Positions 34,600 through 44,313 of a DNA stretch of 64,000 nucleotides are shown here, one piece after another. Origin of the DNA: Atlantibacter sp032062175 (lineage in GTDB: Bacteria; Pseudomonadota; Gammaproteobacteria; Enterobacterales; Enterobacteriaceae); assembly GCF_032062175.1 (NCBI RefSeq), contig NZ_DAMBQK010000002.1, positions 1 to 64,000 of the forward strand, written 5' to 3'. The position numbers and the translations under genes were made by a program. Each line of letters opens with the position of its first letter. Position 1 is the stretch's first letter. The notes under the pieces are model-generated. The model ran no database searches. It was not told the DNA's origin and was given only the letters and a program-made list of their open reading frames with translations.

Positions 34600-34670
34600 C
34601 AAGTTTACTGGGGTGACAGGCGTTAAATTGATAAGATAGCTTTTTAACATCCGTTACCTCCGGAATCGCT

Positions 34671-35552
34671 TTGAATCACACGACGCAACCCCCTGTTTAC
34701 GATCTTCACAGCCATACGGTCGCCTCTGATGGCGCGCTCACGCCGGAACAACTGGTGCACCGCGCCGTTGAGATGGGCGTGACCACGCTCGCCATTACCG
34801 ATCACGACTCCACCGCAGGCCTGCCCGCTGCGCATCGGGAAATCACCCGACAGCAACTGCCTCTGCAACTGATCAACGGCAGTGAAATTTCCACGCTGTG
34901 GGAAAACCATGAGATTCACATCGTCGGGCTGAACATCGATATTGAACACCCTGCGTTAATTGAATTCCTTGGCGAACAACATGCGCGCCGCAACCGCCGT
35001 GCCGAAATGATCGCCGAACGGCTGGAGAAAGCGCGTATTCCCGGTGCCTGGGAAGGCGCGCTGCGCCTGGCGGACGGCGGAACGGTCACGCGCGGCCATT
35101 TTGCCAAATTTTTAATAGAGGACGGGCGCGCCAATTCGATGGCTGACGTGTTTAAACACTATTTAGCCCGTGGGAAAACCGGTTATGTGCCGCCGCAGTG
35201 GTGTACAATAAAACAAGCTATTGATGTGATTCACCATTCTGGCGGTCTGGCGGTGGTTGCCCATCCGGGGCGTTATCGGCTGTCGGCGAAGTGGCTTAAG
35301 CGTTTGCTGGGACATTTTGCCGAACAGGGCGGCGACGCGATGGAAGTGGCGCAGTGCCAGCAAGCGCCCGACGAGCGCGCGAAACTTGCCGCGTATGCAA
35401 CCCAATTCGGACTGTTGGCATCACAGGGATCGGATTTTCATCAGCCTTGCCCGTGGATCGAGCTGGGCCGCAAACTCTGGCTTCCCGAAGGCCTTCAGCC
35501 TGTCTGGCAGCGCTGGGACGCGCCAGAATCGAGTAAAGAGAGGGCAGTATGA
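34671..35552 (+). CDS. rnm: RNase AM, 5'-3' exoribonuclease (PHP family)
   Basis: YciV/Rnm matures 5' ends of rRNAs and degrades short oligonucleotides 5' to 3'. The 293-residue protein has the PHP metal motifs DLHSHTVASDG (11-21), ITDHDS (42-47), a central HEIHIVGLNID and the C-terminal SQGSDFHQP. The start is a TTG (34671), as remembered for E. coli, giving the same length. The TGA overlaps the yciO ATG by four bases. Confidence 0.93.
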   Translation: MNHTTQPPVYDLHSHTVASDGALTPEQLVHRAVEMGVTTLAITDHDSTAGLPAAHREITRQQLPLQLINGSEISTLWENHEIHIVGLNIDIEHPALIEFLGEQHARRNRRAEMIAERLEKARIPGAWEGALRLADGGTVTRGHFAKFLIEDGRANSMADVFKHYLARGKTGYVPPQWCTIKQAIDVIHHSGGLAVVAHPGRYRLSAKWLKRLLGHFAEQGGDAMEVAQCQQAPDERAKLAAYATQFGLLASQGSDFHQPCPWIELGRKLWLPEGLQPVWQRWDAPESSKERAV

Positions 35553-36169
35553 GTCAGTTTTTTTATATTCATCCGGATAACCCGCAGCCGCGGCTGATCA
35601 ACCAGGCCGTGGACATTGTGCGTAAAGGCGGGGTGATCGTTTACCCCACCGATTCCGGCTACGCGCTGGGCTGTAAACTGGAAGAGAAGGGCGCGATGGA
35701 GCGCATTTGCCGTATTCGTCAGTTGCCGAACGGCCACAACTTCACGCTGATGTGCCGCGACCTGTCGGAGCTGTCGACCTATGCGTTTGTGGATAACGTG
35801 GCGTTTCGCCTGATTAAAAATAATACGCCGGGCAATTACACCTTCATCCTGAAGGGCACCAAAGACGTGCCGCGTCGGTTGTTACAGGAAAAGCGTAAGA
35901 CTATTGGTCTGCGCGTGCCGTCAAACCCGATCGCGCTGGCCCTGCTGGAAACGCTGAACGAGCCGATGCTGTCCACCTCGCTGATGCTGCCGGGCAGCGA
36001 ATTTACCGAATCCGACCCGGAAGAGATCAAAAACCGCCTGGAAAAAGTGGTCGATTTGATTATTCACGGCGGCTACCTCGGCCAGCAGCCCACCACGGTG
36101 ATTGATTTAACCGACGATTCGCCGGTGGTGGTGCGTGAAGGCGTGGGCGACGTTAAGCCTTTCCTGTAA
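35549..36169 (+). CDS. yciO: YrdC/Sua5-domain protein YciO
   Basis: A 206-residue member of the YrdC/TsaC/Sua5 family with the YPTDSGYALGC nucleotide-binding region near 31-41 and KRKTIGLRVPSNPI near 111-124. TsaC makes threonylcarbamoyl-AMP for tRNA modification; YciO is a paralogue of less clear role. Coupled to rnm by a four-base overlap. In E. coli yciQ follows; it is absent here and rluB comes next. Confidence 0.92.
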   Translation: MSQFFYIHPDNPQPRLINQAVDIVRKGGVIVYPTDSGYALGCKLEEKGAMERICRIRQLPNGHNFTLMCRDLSELSTYAFVDNVAFRLIKNNTPGNYTFILKGTKDVPRRLLQEKRKTIGLRVPSNPIALALLETLNEPMLSTSLMLPGSEFTESDPEEIKNRLEKVVDLIIHGGYLGQQPTTVIDLTDDSPVVVREGVGDVKPFL

Positions 36170-36265
36170 TGCCCTGAGCCGCTATACTACGCGGCCTTAA
36201 AGGCGGCGGGTCACTGCCGCCTTCCCCATTCGACGCCTGGGAAGGCGACATCTTAAGGAAGCTCT

Positions 36266-37150
36266 ATGAGCGAGAAGCTACAAAAAGTATTGGCCCGCGC
36301 CGGTCACGGTTCGCGCCGCGAACTCGAAACCATGATCTCTGCTGGTCGCGTCAGCGTTGATGGCAAAATTGCCACCCTGGGCGATCGCGTTGAAGTTAAC
36401 AGCGCGCTAAAAATTCGTATTGATGGCCATCTGATTTCAATTAAAGAATCCGCCGAGCAGATTTGCCGTGTGCTGGCCTATTACAAACCGGAAGGCGAGC
36501 TGTGCACCCGTAACGATCCGGAAGGCCGCCCGACGGTGTTTGACCGTCTGCCGAAGCTGCGCGGCGCGCGCTGGATTGCGGTAGGGCGTCTGGACGTGAA
36601 TACCTGCGGTCTGCTGTTGTTCACCACCGATGGTGAACTGGCTAACCGTCTGATGCACCCGAGCCGTGAAGTGGAACGCGAATACGCGGTACGCGTGTTT
36701 GGTCAGGTTGAAGACAGCAAAGTTAACGATCTGGCGCGCGGCGTTCAGCTCGAAGATGGTCCAGCGGCGTTCAAAACCATTAAATTCACCGGCGGTGAAG
36801 GCATTAACCAGTGGTACAACGTCACCCTGACAGAAGGGCGCAACCGTGAGGTGCGTCGTCTGTGGGAAGCGGTAGGCGTACAGGTTAGCCGTTTGATCCG
36901 CGTGCGCTACGGTGACATCCCGCTGCCGAAAGGCCTGCCGCGCGGTGGTTATACCGAGCTGGACTTAGCGCAAACCAACTACCTGCGCGAGCTGGTAGGC
37001 CTGCCTGTTGAAACCAGCAGCAAAGTGGCGGTAGAAAAAGATCGTCGTCGTATGAAGGCGAACCAGATCCGCCGTGCGGTAAAACGTCACGGCCAGACTA
37101 CTGCGCGCCGCAGCAGCGGCCCGGCAGTGAAGAAAACCCGCGAAAGATAA
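36266..37150 (+). CDS. rluB: 23S rRNA pseudouridine(2605) synthase
   Basis: Isomerises U2605 of 23S rRNA. The 294-residue protein has an N-terminal S4 RNA-binding domain (2-60), the RsuA-type catalytic segment GRLDVNTCGLLLFTTDG with Asp110 and LTEGRNREVRRLW (near 192-204), and a Lys/Arg-rich C-terminal tail. SD AAGGAAG is before the ATG. Confidence 0.95.
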   Translation: MSEKLQKVLARAGHGSRRELETMISAGRVSVDGKIATLGDRVEVNSALKIRIDGHLISIKESAEQICRVLAYYKPEGELCTRNDPEGRPTVFDRLPKLRGARWIAVGRLDVNTCGLLLFTTDGELANRLMHPSREVEREYAVRVFGQVEDSKVNDLARGVQLEDGPAAFKTIKFTGGEGINQWYNVTLTEGRNREVRRLWEAVGVQVSRLIRVRYGDIPLPKGLPRGGYTELDLAQTNYLRELVGLPVETSSKVAVEKDRRRMKANQIRRAVKRHGQTTARRSSGPAVKKTRER

Positions 37151-37172
37151 TCGCCTTTGCTCATAAACAGAG

Positions 37173-37199
37173 ATGGTCGCTTAAGGCGACCATTTTTTT
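37173..37199 (+). terminator. Terminator after rluB
   Basis: ATGGTCGC TTAAG GCGACCAT hairpin (37173-37193) followed by a T-run, in the gap with converging btuR. Confidence 0.87.
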
Positions 37200-37208
37200 G
37201 CGCACAGA

Positions 37209-37799
37209 TCAGTAATCGATGCCCATCTGGGCTTTCACGCCCGCGTCGAATGCGTGTTTTACCGGACGCAATTCGCTCACCGTGTCGGCAATTTCAAGAA
37301 TATCGCGATGGCAGCCACGCCCGGTAATAATCACCGTTTGCTGTTCAGGGCGATTATTTAACGCTTCCAGCACCACCTCCAGCGGCAGATAGTCATAGGC
37401 CACCATATAGGTCAGCTCATCCAGCACCACCAGATCCAGTGACGCGTCGCGCAGCATACGCTCGGCGTGCTGCCATGCAGAGAGGCAGGCGGCGGTATCG
37501 GATTCGCGGTTTTGGGTTTCCCAGGTAAAGCCGGTGGCCATGGTCTGGAACTCGACGCCGTGTGGCTCCAGTAAATTCCGTTCGCCGTTAGGCCAGGTCC
37601 CTTTGATAAATTGCACCACACCGGCTTTTTTACCGTGGCCCACCGCGCGGGTCACGGTGCCGAAAGCGGCGGTGGTTTTGCCTTTGCCGTTGCCGGTAAA
37701 CACCATCAGTATGCCACGCTCTTCCTGGGCATTGGCAATGCGGGCATCCACTTTCTCTTTTACTCGCTGCTGGCGTTGCTGGTAACGATCGTCACTCAT
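37209..37799 (-). CDS. btuR: Cob(I)yrinic acid a,c-diamide adenosyltransferase
   Basis: Transfers the adenosyl group of ATP to cob(I)alamin/corrinoids (CobA/BtuR). The 196-residue protein has the P-loop GNGKGKTT (36-43), LVVLDELTYM and ITGRGCH motifs of the CobA family. Its start overlaps the yciK stop by four bases. Confidence 0.95.
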   Translation of the reverse strand: MSDDRYQQRQQRVKEKVDARIANAQEERGILMVFTGNGKGKTTAAFGTVTRAVGHGKKAGVVQFIKGTWPNGERNLLEPHGVEFQTMATGFTWETQNRESDTAACLSAWQHAERMLRDASLDLVVLDELTYMVAYDYLPLEVVLEALNNRPEQQTVIITGRGCHRDILEIADTVSELRPVKHAFDAGVKAQMGIDY

Positions 37800-38557
37800 T
37801 CAGAAATTCCTGGTTTTCGGTTGGGTTGGGCATCAAAGGTCATGCCGGTTTTGCGACGGCTGTCGTCGCCCATCAGCCACAGATAGAGCGGCATCAAATC
37901 GCGTGGGGTCTTGAGTTTATTCGGATCTTCCGACGGAAACGCATTGGCACGCATCGCGGTGCGGGTACCGCCGGGGTTGATGCAATTTACCCGCAGATTG
38001 CGGTGGACATACTCTTCCGCCAGCACCTGCATCATGCCTTCGGTGGCGAATTTCGACACGGCGTAGGCTCCCCAACCCGCGCGGCCCTGACGGCCAACGC
38101 TTGAGGAAGTAAATACCAGCGAGCCCGAATCAGACTTCAGCAGCAGCGGGATCAGCGCCTGGGTCAGAAAGAAGGTGGCATTTACGTTCACCTGCATGAC
38201 ATCCAGCCAGCTTTCCGGGGTTTGTTCGATCATTGGCCGCACTTCGCCGAGCGCGCCCGCGTTATGCAACACCCCGTCGAGCCGGGGAACCTGGGCGGCG
38301 ATTTGGCTTGCCAGCTCCTGGCACTGCTGCGGCGTGGCGCTGGAGAAGTCGAGAATGAACCAGCGCGGCTGCGCATAGCCTTGCTGATGAATAGCGTGCG
38401 CGACATCGCGCAGTTTTTGCTCGTTGCGGCCCAGCAGGACCACCTCGGCACCGTATTGCGCATAGGTCATCGCCGCTTCTCGGCCAATACCATCGCTGGC
38501 ACCGGTGACCAGAATGATGCGATTTTGCAGCAAATCGCGTTGGGGTTGATAGTGCAC
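37796..38557 (-). CDS. yciK: Short-chain dehydrogenase YciK
   Basis: A 253-residue classical SDR with the NAD(P)-binding TGASDGIG (18-25), the HNAGALG strand and catalytic Ser151/Tyr165/Lys169 (YAVSK). Substrate not established. Upstream of and coupled to btuR, as in E. coli. Confidence 0.93.
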   Translation of the reverse strand: MHYQPQRDLLQNRIILVTGASDGIGREAAMTYAQYGAEVVLLGRNEQKLRDVAHAIHQQGYAQPRWFILDFSSATPQQCQELASQIAAQVPRLDGVLHNAGALGEVRPMIEQTPESWLDVMQVNVNATFFLTQALIPLLLKSDSGSLVFTSSSVGRQGRAGWGAYAVSKFATEGMMQVLAEEYVHRNLRVNCINPGGTRTAMRANAFPSEDPNKLKTPRDLMPLYLWLMGDDSRRKTGMTFDAQPNRKPGISE

Positions 38558-38808
38558 AAATCACTCCTGAGCGGGCAGTTAGCGTGCGAAACAGGGTCTT
38601 TTCACAGAGATTTAACGTGTTATGCCTGAATCCGCCCGCTATTTCAATCAGCCATCCGCCCCGGTAGCCGAAGGTTAACATTTTGAAATAATTCACCGTC
38701 GATGAAATTTACGGGATAGATTCCATGATAAACATGTCATACGAGACTGATCGGGCTTGAGTCGGTAAACTCAAGCTAACTTTTGGACGTAATATCAAGG
38801 CGGATGTT

Positions 38809-39858
38809 GTGGATCTACTTTCTGAATATGGGTTGTTTTTAGCCAAAATCGCCACGGTTGTGATCGCTATTGCGATTGTTGCAGCCATTATCGTCAATGT
38901 TGCCCAACGCAGGAAACAGCAGCGCGGGGAATTACGCGTGACCCGTTTGAGCGAACAATATAAGGAAATGCAGGAAGAGATGGCGGTGTCGCTGCTCGAT
39001 CCCCATCAGCAAAAACTGTGGCATAAAGCGCAGAAGAAACAGCACAAGCAGGAAGCCAAAGCGGCGAAAGCGCTGGCGAAGCAGGGTAAACCGACCGCGG
39101 ATGGCCGTGCCAAATTGTACGTGCTCGACTTTAAAGGCAGTATGGATGCCCATGAAGTGACGTCACTCCGTGAAGAGGTGACGGCGGTGCTGGCGGTGGC
39201 GACGCCGCAGGATGAAGTGCTGGTGCGTCTTGAAAGCCCCGGCGGCGTGGTTCACGGCTACGGTCTGGCGGCCTCGCAGCTCCAGCGGCTGCGCGAGCAC
39301 AGTATCCCGTTAACGGTCGCCGTGGACAAAGTTGCGGCCAGCGGCGGTTATATGATGGCCTGCGTGGCCAGCCATATCGTGGCGGCACCGTTTGCCATCG
39401 TCGGCTCGATTGGCGTAGTGGCGCAGATCCCCAACTTTAACCGTCTGCTTAAACGCAATGATATTGATGTGGAATTGCATACCGCCGGGCAATATAAACG
39501 TACCCTGACGCTGTTTGGCGAGAACACCGAAGAAGGGCGCGAGAAATTCCGCGAAGATCTCAACGATACGCATCTGCTGTTCAAAAGCTTTGTTAAAGAG
39601 ATGCGCCCGAGCCTGAATATTGATGAGGTGGCGACCGGCGAACACTGGTATGGCGTTCAGGCGAAAGAGAAAGGGTTGGTCGACGCCATCAGCACCAGCG
39701 ACGATCTGATTCTGGAAAAGATGAAACAGCGGGACGTGGTCGGTGTGCGCTATCTGCGGCGTAAAAAAATGATGGACCGTTTTACCGGCAGCGCGGCGGA
39801 AAGCGCCGATCGCTTGCTGCTACGCTGGTGGCAGCGCGGTGAGAAACCGCTGCTGTAA
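38809..39858 (+). CDS. sohB: Inner membrane serine peptidase SohB
   Basis: A 349-residue member of peptidase family S49 (SppA/SohB), with one N-terminal membrane segment (about 8-30), a charged linker rich in Lys/Gln/Ala and a protease domain with the catalytic dyad Ser178 (VAASGG) and Lys230 (AGQYKRTLT). In E. coli extra SohB relieves degP heat sensitivity. Start is a GTG (38809), as in E. coli, with AAGGCGG upstream. Confidence 0.93.
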   Translation: MDLLSEYGLFLAKIATVVIAIAIVAAIIVNVAQRRKQQRGELRVTRLSEQYKEMQEEMAVSLLDPHQQKLWHKAQKKQHKQEAKAAKALAKQGKPTADGRAKLYVLDFKGSMDAHEVTSLREEVTAVLAVATPQDEVLVRLESPGGVVHGYGLAASQLQRLREHSIPLTVAVDKVAASGGYMMACVASHIVAAPFAIVGSIGVVAQIPNFNRLLKRNDIDVELHTAGQYKRTLTLFGENTEEGREKFREDLNDTHLLFKSFVKEMRPSLNIDEVATGEHWYGVQAKEKGLVDAISTSDDLILEKMKQRDVVGVRYLRRKKMMDRFTGSAAESADRLLLRWWQRGEKPLL

Positions 39859-39870
39859 CCGCGCAACGTG

Positions 39871-39896
39871 AAAGAGGCCATACGGCCTCTTTTTTA
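39871..39896. terminator. Bidirectional terminator between sohB and yciN
   Basis: AGAGGCC ATAC GGCCTCT hairpin with A residues before and TTTTTT after it, between converging genes. Confidence 0.85.
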
Positions 39897-40145
39897 ATCC
39901 TGCAAACGATATTTTTCAGACAGTTCGTGGGCGAGGTATTTAAACATGTTAAATACCGCCGTGCTCTTCGGCGTCGGCAAACCTTGTTCGTCCAGGAAGT
40001 ATTCGCCTCTAAAAACCAGCACCCCGCTTTTCTGCTCAACGTCAGTGGCTACGATGCCCGCGATATAATCTTCATGTTCGACAATTAATGCATTTGCTTT
40101 TTCAAGCAGTGTTTTTTTGTCTATCGGTTGAATCGTCTGTTGCAT
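39894..40145 (-). CDS. yciN: YciN family protein
   Basis: An 83-residue protein of the DUF2498 family, same length as E. coli YciN, with conserved TLLEKANALIVEHED and GEYFLDEQGLPTPKSTAVFNMFK. Function unknown. AAGGAG precedes the ATG. Confidence 0.9.
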   Translation of the reverse strand: MQQTIQPIDKKTLLEKANALIVEHEDYIAGIVATDVEQKSGVLVFRGEYFLDEQGLPTPKSTAVFNMFKYLAHELSEKYRLQD

Positions 40146-40543
40146 AGTCTACTCCTTCAAAACTGCGCGTAGTGTACGCCGGGCCTGACATAAGGTGCAA
40201 ATTTTCCCAGAAAGAGAGTGTGGATTTATCCTCACCGACAAGTTGGCGCTCACGAGCAAGGCATGCTAATAAAGTTGCGTAACGAATTTTATCAGGTAGA
40301 GTGTGACGCTTTCGCAAATCTGGCAACAGAATTGCTTGACATTCGACCAGACTTTCGTCGTGCTGTGTCGTCATGGCGCGAAAAACCTGCTGTCTCAGGC
40401 ACCTGAAAGTGCGTTCCGTCGCATTGGTCAAAGAAGCAGGGTTGAATTCCTTTACGGCTATCGCAATATCTCCTGGCGTATGGCCCGATAAAGTGAATTA
40501 TCGTGCGACGTCATTTGGAAGAATCAACCAGGTAAAGGTGAAT
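40146..40543. other. yciN-topA divergent region and topA leader
   Basis: 398 bases. In E. coli topA is read from several supercoiling-sensitive and heat-shock promoters in this interval, so most of it is probably control DNA. Open frames on both strands (for instance 40102-40431 minus, and the upstream extension of topA from 40373) have no recognisable content. Confidence 0.5.
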
Positions 40544-43150
40544 ATGGGTAAAGCTCTCGTTATCGTTGAGTCCCCGGCAAAAGCCAAAACGATTAACAAG
40601 TATCTCGGCAATGACTACGTGGTGAAATCCAGCGTCGGTCATATCCGTGATTTGCCGACCAGCGGATCAACCCAAAAAAAGAGCGCTGACTCTGCCTCCA
40701 CCAAAACGGCCAAAACCGGCAAAAAAGTCAAAAAGGATGAACGCGGTGCGTTAGTCAATCGCATGGGCGTCGATCCGTGGCATGACTGGGAAGCACAGTA
40801 CGAAGTGCTGCCGGGCAAAGAGAAAGTTGTCTCTGAACTGAAATCGTTGGCTGAAAAAGCTGACCACATCTATCTCGCAACCGACCTTGACCGCGAAGGG
40901 GAAGCCATTGCATGGCACCTGCGGGAAGTGATCGGCGGCGACGACACCCGCTATAGCCGCGTGGTGTTCAACGAAATTACCAAGAATGCGATTCGCCAGG
41001 CGTTTGAGAAGCCGGGCGAACTGAATATCGACCGGGTTAACGCTCAGCAGGCGCGCCGCTTTATGGACCGCGTCGTGGGCTACATGGTTTCTCCGCTGTT
41101 GTGGAAGAAAATCGCCCGTGGCCTGTCTGCCGGACGCGTGCAGTCCGTTGCAGTTCGTCTGGTTGTTGAGCGCGAGCGTGAAATCAAAGCCTTCGTGCCG
41201 GAAGAATACTGGGAAATCGATGCCGCGCTGACCACCCCGAAAGGCGACGCGCTACAGGTTGAAGTGACCCACCAGAACGACAAACCGTTCCGTCCGGTTA
41301 ACCGCGATCAAACTATGGCGGCGGTAAGCCTGCTTGAAAAAGCGCGTTACACCCTGCTGGATCGTGAAGATAAACCCACCAGCAGCAAGCCTGGCGCGCC
41401 GTTTATCACCTCGACGCTGCAACAGGCAGCCAGCACGCGCCTCGGCTTTGGCGTGAAGAAAACCATGATGATGGCCCAGCGTCTCTACGAAGCGGGTTAC
41501 ATCACCTATATGCGTACCGACTCCACCAACCTGAGCCAGGACGCGGTGAGCATGGTGCGCGACTACATTAAAGACGAATTCGGCAAAAAATACCTGCCGG
41601 AGTCGGCTAACCAGTACGCCAGCAAAGACAACTCCCAGGAAGCGCACGAAGCCATTCGTCCTTCGGATGTAAGCGTGGTCGCGGACGTGCTGAAAGATAT
41701 GGAAAGCGATGCGCAGAAACTGTACCAACTGATCTGGCGTCAGTTCGTGGCCTGTCAGATGACCCCGGCGCAATACGACTCCACCACATTGACCGTTAAA
41801 GCAGGCGATTTCCGCCTGAAAGCGCGTGGCCGTACCCTGCGCTTTGATGGCTGGACCAAAGTGATGCCTGCGTTGCGTAAAGGCGACGAAGACCGTACGC
41901 TGCCTGCCGTTGAGCCTGGTGACGTACTGTCCCTGGTCGAACTGACGCCGGCGCAGCACTTCACCAAGCCGCCTGCACGCTTTAGCGAAGCGTCCCTGGT
42001 CAAAGAACTGGAAAAACGCGGTATTGGCCGTCCGTCTACCTATGCATCGATCATCTCTACTATTCAGGATCGCGGCTATGTGCGGGTTGAAAACCGCCGT
42101 TTCTACGCGGAGAAAATGGGTGAGATCGTCACCGACCGCCTGGAAGAAAACTTCCGCGAGCTGATGAATTACGACTTCACTGCCCAGATGGAAAGCAGCC
42201 TCGACCAGGTGGCAAACCATCAGGCTGAATGGAAAGCGGTGCTTGATAACTTTTTCGGTGATTTTACCCGTCAGTTAGCTACGGCGGAGAAAGACCCGGA
42301 AGAGGGTGGGATGCGTCCGAACCAGATGGTGTTGACCAGCATCGACTGCCCGACCTGCGGTCGCAAAATGGGCATTCGCACCGCCAGCACCGGAGTGTTC
42401 CTGGGTTGTTCCGGCTATGCGCTGTCGCCAAAAGAGCGCTGCAAAACCACCATCAACCTGGTGCCAGAAAACGAAGTGCTCAACGTGCTGGAAGGCGATG
42501 ATGCCGAAACCAACGCCTTGCGCGCCAGGCGCCGTTGCCAGAAATGCGGCACCGCGATGGACAGCTACCTGATCGATCCGAAGCGCAAAATCCACGTTTG
42601 CGGCAATAACCCGACCTGCGATGGCTATGAAATCGAAGAGGGTGAGTTCCGCATCAAGGGCTATGACGGCCCGATCGTCGAGTGCGAGAAGTGCGGTTCG
42701 GAGATGCATCTGCGTATGGGCCGTTTCGGTAAGTACATGGCCTGTACTAACGACGAGTGCAAAAACACCCGTAAGATTTTACGTAACGGCGACGTTGCGC
42801 CACCGAAGGAAGATCCGGTTCCGTTACCGGAGCTGCCGTGCGAGAAATCCGACGCGTACTTCGTGCTGCGTGACGGCGCGGCGGGCGTGTTCCTGGCAGC
42901 GAATACATTCCCGAAATCGCGAGAAACCCGTGCGCCGTTAGTGGAAGAACTGTACCGCTTCCGCGATCGTCTGCCGGAAAAACTGCGTTATCTGGCAGAT
43001 GCCCCGCAGAAAGATCCGGAAGGTAATCCGGCGGTGGTTAAATTCAGCCGTAAAACCAAACAGCAGTACGTTTCTTCAGAGAAAGCGGGTAAAGCCACCG
43101 GTTGGTCTGCGTTTTACGTCGACGGCAAGTGGGTGGAAGGCAGTAAGTAA
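40544..43150 (+). CDS. topA: DNA topoisomerase I
   Basis: Type IA topoisomerase that relaxes negative supercoils. The 868-residue protein has the TOPRIM domain with Glu9 (VIVESPAKAK) and the acidic triad Asp114, Asp116, Glu118 (DLDREGE). Active-site Tyr322 with Arg324 lies in YMRTDSTN, three positions later than in E. coli (865 residues). The extra residues fall in a Ser/Lys-rich loop near 40-65. Four C-terminal cysteine zinc fingers follow (CPTC, CQKCG, CEKCG and further). ATG 40544 with AAAGGTG upstream gives MGKALVIVESP. Confidence 0.96.
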   Translation: MGKALVIVESPAKAKTINKYLGNDYVVKSSVGHIRDLPTSGSTQKKSADSASTKTAKTGKKVKKDERGALVNRMGVDPWHDWEAQYEVLPGKEKVVSELKSLAEKADHIYLATDLDREGEAIAWHLREVIGGDDTRYSRVVFNEITKNAIRQAFEKPGELNIDRVNAQQARRFMDRVVGYMVSPLLWKKIARGLSAGRVQSVAVRLVVEREREIKAFVPEEYWEIDAALTTPKGDALQVEVTHQNDKPFRPVNRDQTMAAVSLLEKARYTLLDREDKPTSSKPGAPFITSTLQQAASTRLGFGVKKTMMMAQRLYEAGYITYMRTDSTNLSQDAVSMVRDYIKDEFGKKYLPESANQYASKDNSQEAHEAIRPSDVSVVADVLKDMESDAQKLYQLIWRQFVACQMTPAQYDSTTLTVKAGDFRLKARGRTLRFDGWTKVMPALRKGDEDRTLPAVEPGDVLSLVELTPAQHFTKPPARFSEASLVKELEKRGIGRPSTYASIISTIQDRGYVRVENRRFYAEKMGEIVTDRLEENFRELMNYDFTAQMESSLDQVANHQAEWKAVLDNFFGDFTRQLATAEKDPEEGGMRPNQMVLTSIDCPTCGRKMGIRTASTGVFLGCSGYALSPKERCKTTINLVPENEVLNVLEGDDAETNALRARRRCQKCGTAMDSYLIDPKRKIHVCGNNPTCDGYEIEEGEFRIKGYDGPIVECEKCGSEMHLRMGRFGKYMACTNDECKNTRKILRNGDVAPPKEDPVPLPELPCEKSDAYFVLRDGAAGVFLAANTFPKSRETRAPLVEELYRFRDRLPEKLRYLADAPQKDPEGNPAVVKFSRKTKQQYVSSEKAGKATGWSAFYVDGKWVEGSK

Positions 43151-43170
43151 CTTGCTGTAAATAGAAATAA

Positions 43171-43199
43171 AAAAGGGCTGGAGAAATCCGGCCCTTTTT
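43171..43199 (+). terminator. Terminator after topA
   Basis: GGGCTGGA GAAA TCCGGCCC hairpin (one G-U pair) preceded by A residues and followed by TTTTT. Confidence 0.82.
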
Positions 43200-43338
43200 G
43201 TTTATTACGGCGTTATTATTTATTTTCACCATCTATACACAGAAGATATAAATGATATAGTGGTTATAGTTAACCTCTTTTTTAGACTGATTCGGTCTTA
43301 ATCTCGTCAGAAAGCGCAGTCAGCGCGGATGGTCTGCC

Positions 43339-44313
43339 ATGAAACTACAACAGCTTCGTTATATCGTTGAGGTGGTCAATCACAACCTTAATGTCTCGTC
43401 GACAGCAGAAGGGCTGTATACGTCCCAGCCCGGTATCAGTAAACAAGTCCGCATGCTGGAAGACGAGTTAGGAATTCAAATTTTTGCCCGTAGCGGCAAG
43501 CATTTAACCCAGGTGACGCCAGCCGGGCAGGAAATCATCCGCATTGCCCGGGAAGTGCTGTCGAAAGTGGACGCCATCAAATCGGTCGCGGGAGAGCATA
43601 CCTGGCCAGATAAAGGCTCGCTGTATGTCGCCACCACCCATACTCAGGCGCGTTACGCGCTGCCTGGCGTGATTAAAGGCTTTATTGAGCGTTATCCGCG
43701 CGTATCCTTGCATATGCACCAGGGCTCGCCAACGCAAATTGCTGAAGCGGTCTCAAAGGGCAACGCGGACTTTGCCATCGCCACCGAAGCGTTGCACCTG
43801 TATGACGATTTAGTGATGCTGCCGTGCTACCACTGGAACCGTTCGATTGTCGTCACGCCGGATCATCCGCTGGCGTCTAAAGAGTCGGTCACTATTGAGG
43901 AACTGGCGCAATACCCCCTGGTGACTTACACCTTCGGCTTTACCGGGCGCTCGGAACTGGATACTGCCTTTAACCGCGCCGGGCTGACTCCGCGTATCGT
44001 GTTTACCGCTACCGATGCGGATGTCATTAAAACCTACGTACGCCTCGGCTTAGGGGTAGGGGTTATCGCCAGCATGGCGGTGGACCCGATTGCAGATCCG
44101 GATCTGGTGCGTCTGGACGCCCACGAAATTTTTAGTCACAGCACCACGAAAATCGGTTTTCGCCGCAGCACGTTTTTAAGAAGCTATATGTACGACTTCA
44201 TTCAGCGTTTCGCTCCGCATTTAACCCGCGATGTGGTGGATACCGCCGTGTCGCTGCGTTCTAATGAGGATATTGAAGAAATGTTCAAAGACATTAAATT
44301 GCCTGCTAAATAA
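43339..44313 (+). CDS. cysB: LysR-type regulator CysB
   Basis: Activator of cysteine and sulfate assimilation genes; binds N-acetylserine or O-acetylserine as inducer and represses its own gene. The 324-residue protein has the N-terminal winged helix-turn-helix (KLQQLRYIVEVVNHNLNVSSTAEGLYTSQPG...) and a periplasmic-binding-like effector domain with TTHTQARY near 100. Length equals E. coli CysB. It stands alone after topA. Confidence 0.96.
   Translation: MKLQQLRYIVEVVNHNLNVSSTAEGLYTSQPGISKQVRMLEDELGIQIFARSGKHLTQVTPAGQEIIRIAREVLSKVDAIKSVAGEHTWPDKGSLYVATTHTQARYALPGVIKGFIERYPRVSLHMHQGSPTQIAEAVSKGNADFAIATEALHLYDDLVMLPCYHWNRSIVVTPDHPLASKESVTIEELAQYPLVTYTFGFTGRSELDTAFNRAGLTPRIVFTATDADVIKTYVRLGLGVGVIASMAVDPIADPDLVRLDAHEIFSHSTTKIGFRRSTFLRSYMYDFIQRFAPHLTRDVVDTAVSLRSNEDIEEMFKDIKLPAK

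Noticed and set aside
40102..40431. 109-codon minus-strand frame upstream of yciN
   Set aside because: Overlaps the yciN start in another frame and covers the topA promoter region; no known product.
41252..42220. 322-codon minus-strand frame inside topA
   Set aside because: Antisense to conserved topA coding sequence, His/Arg-rich composition typical of shadow frames.
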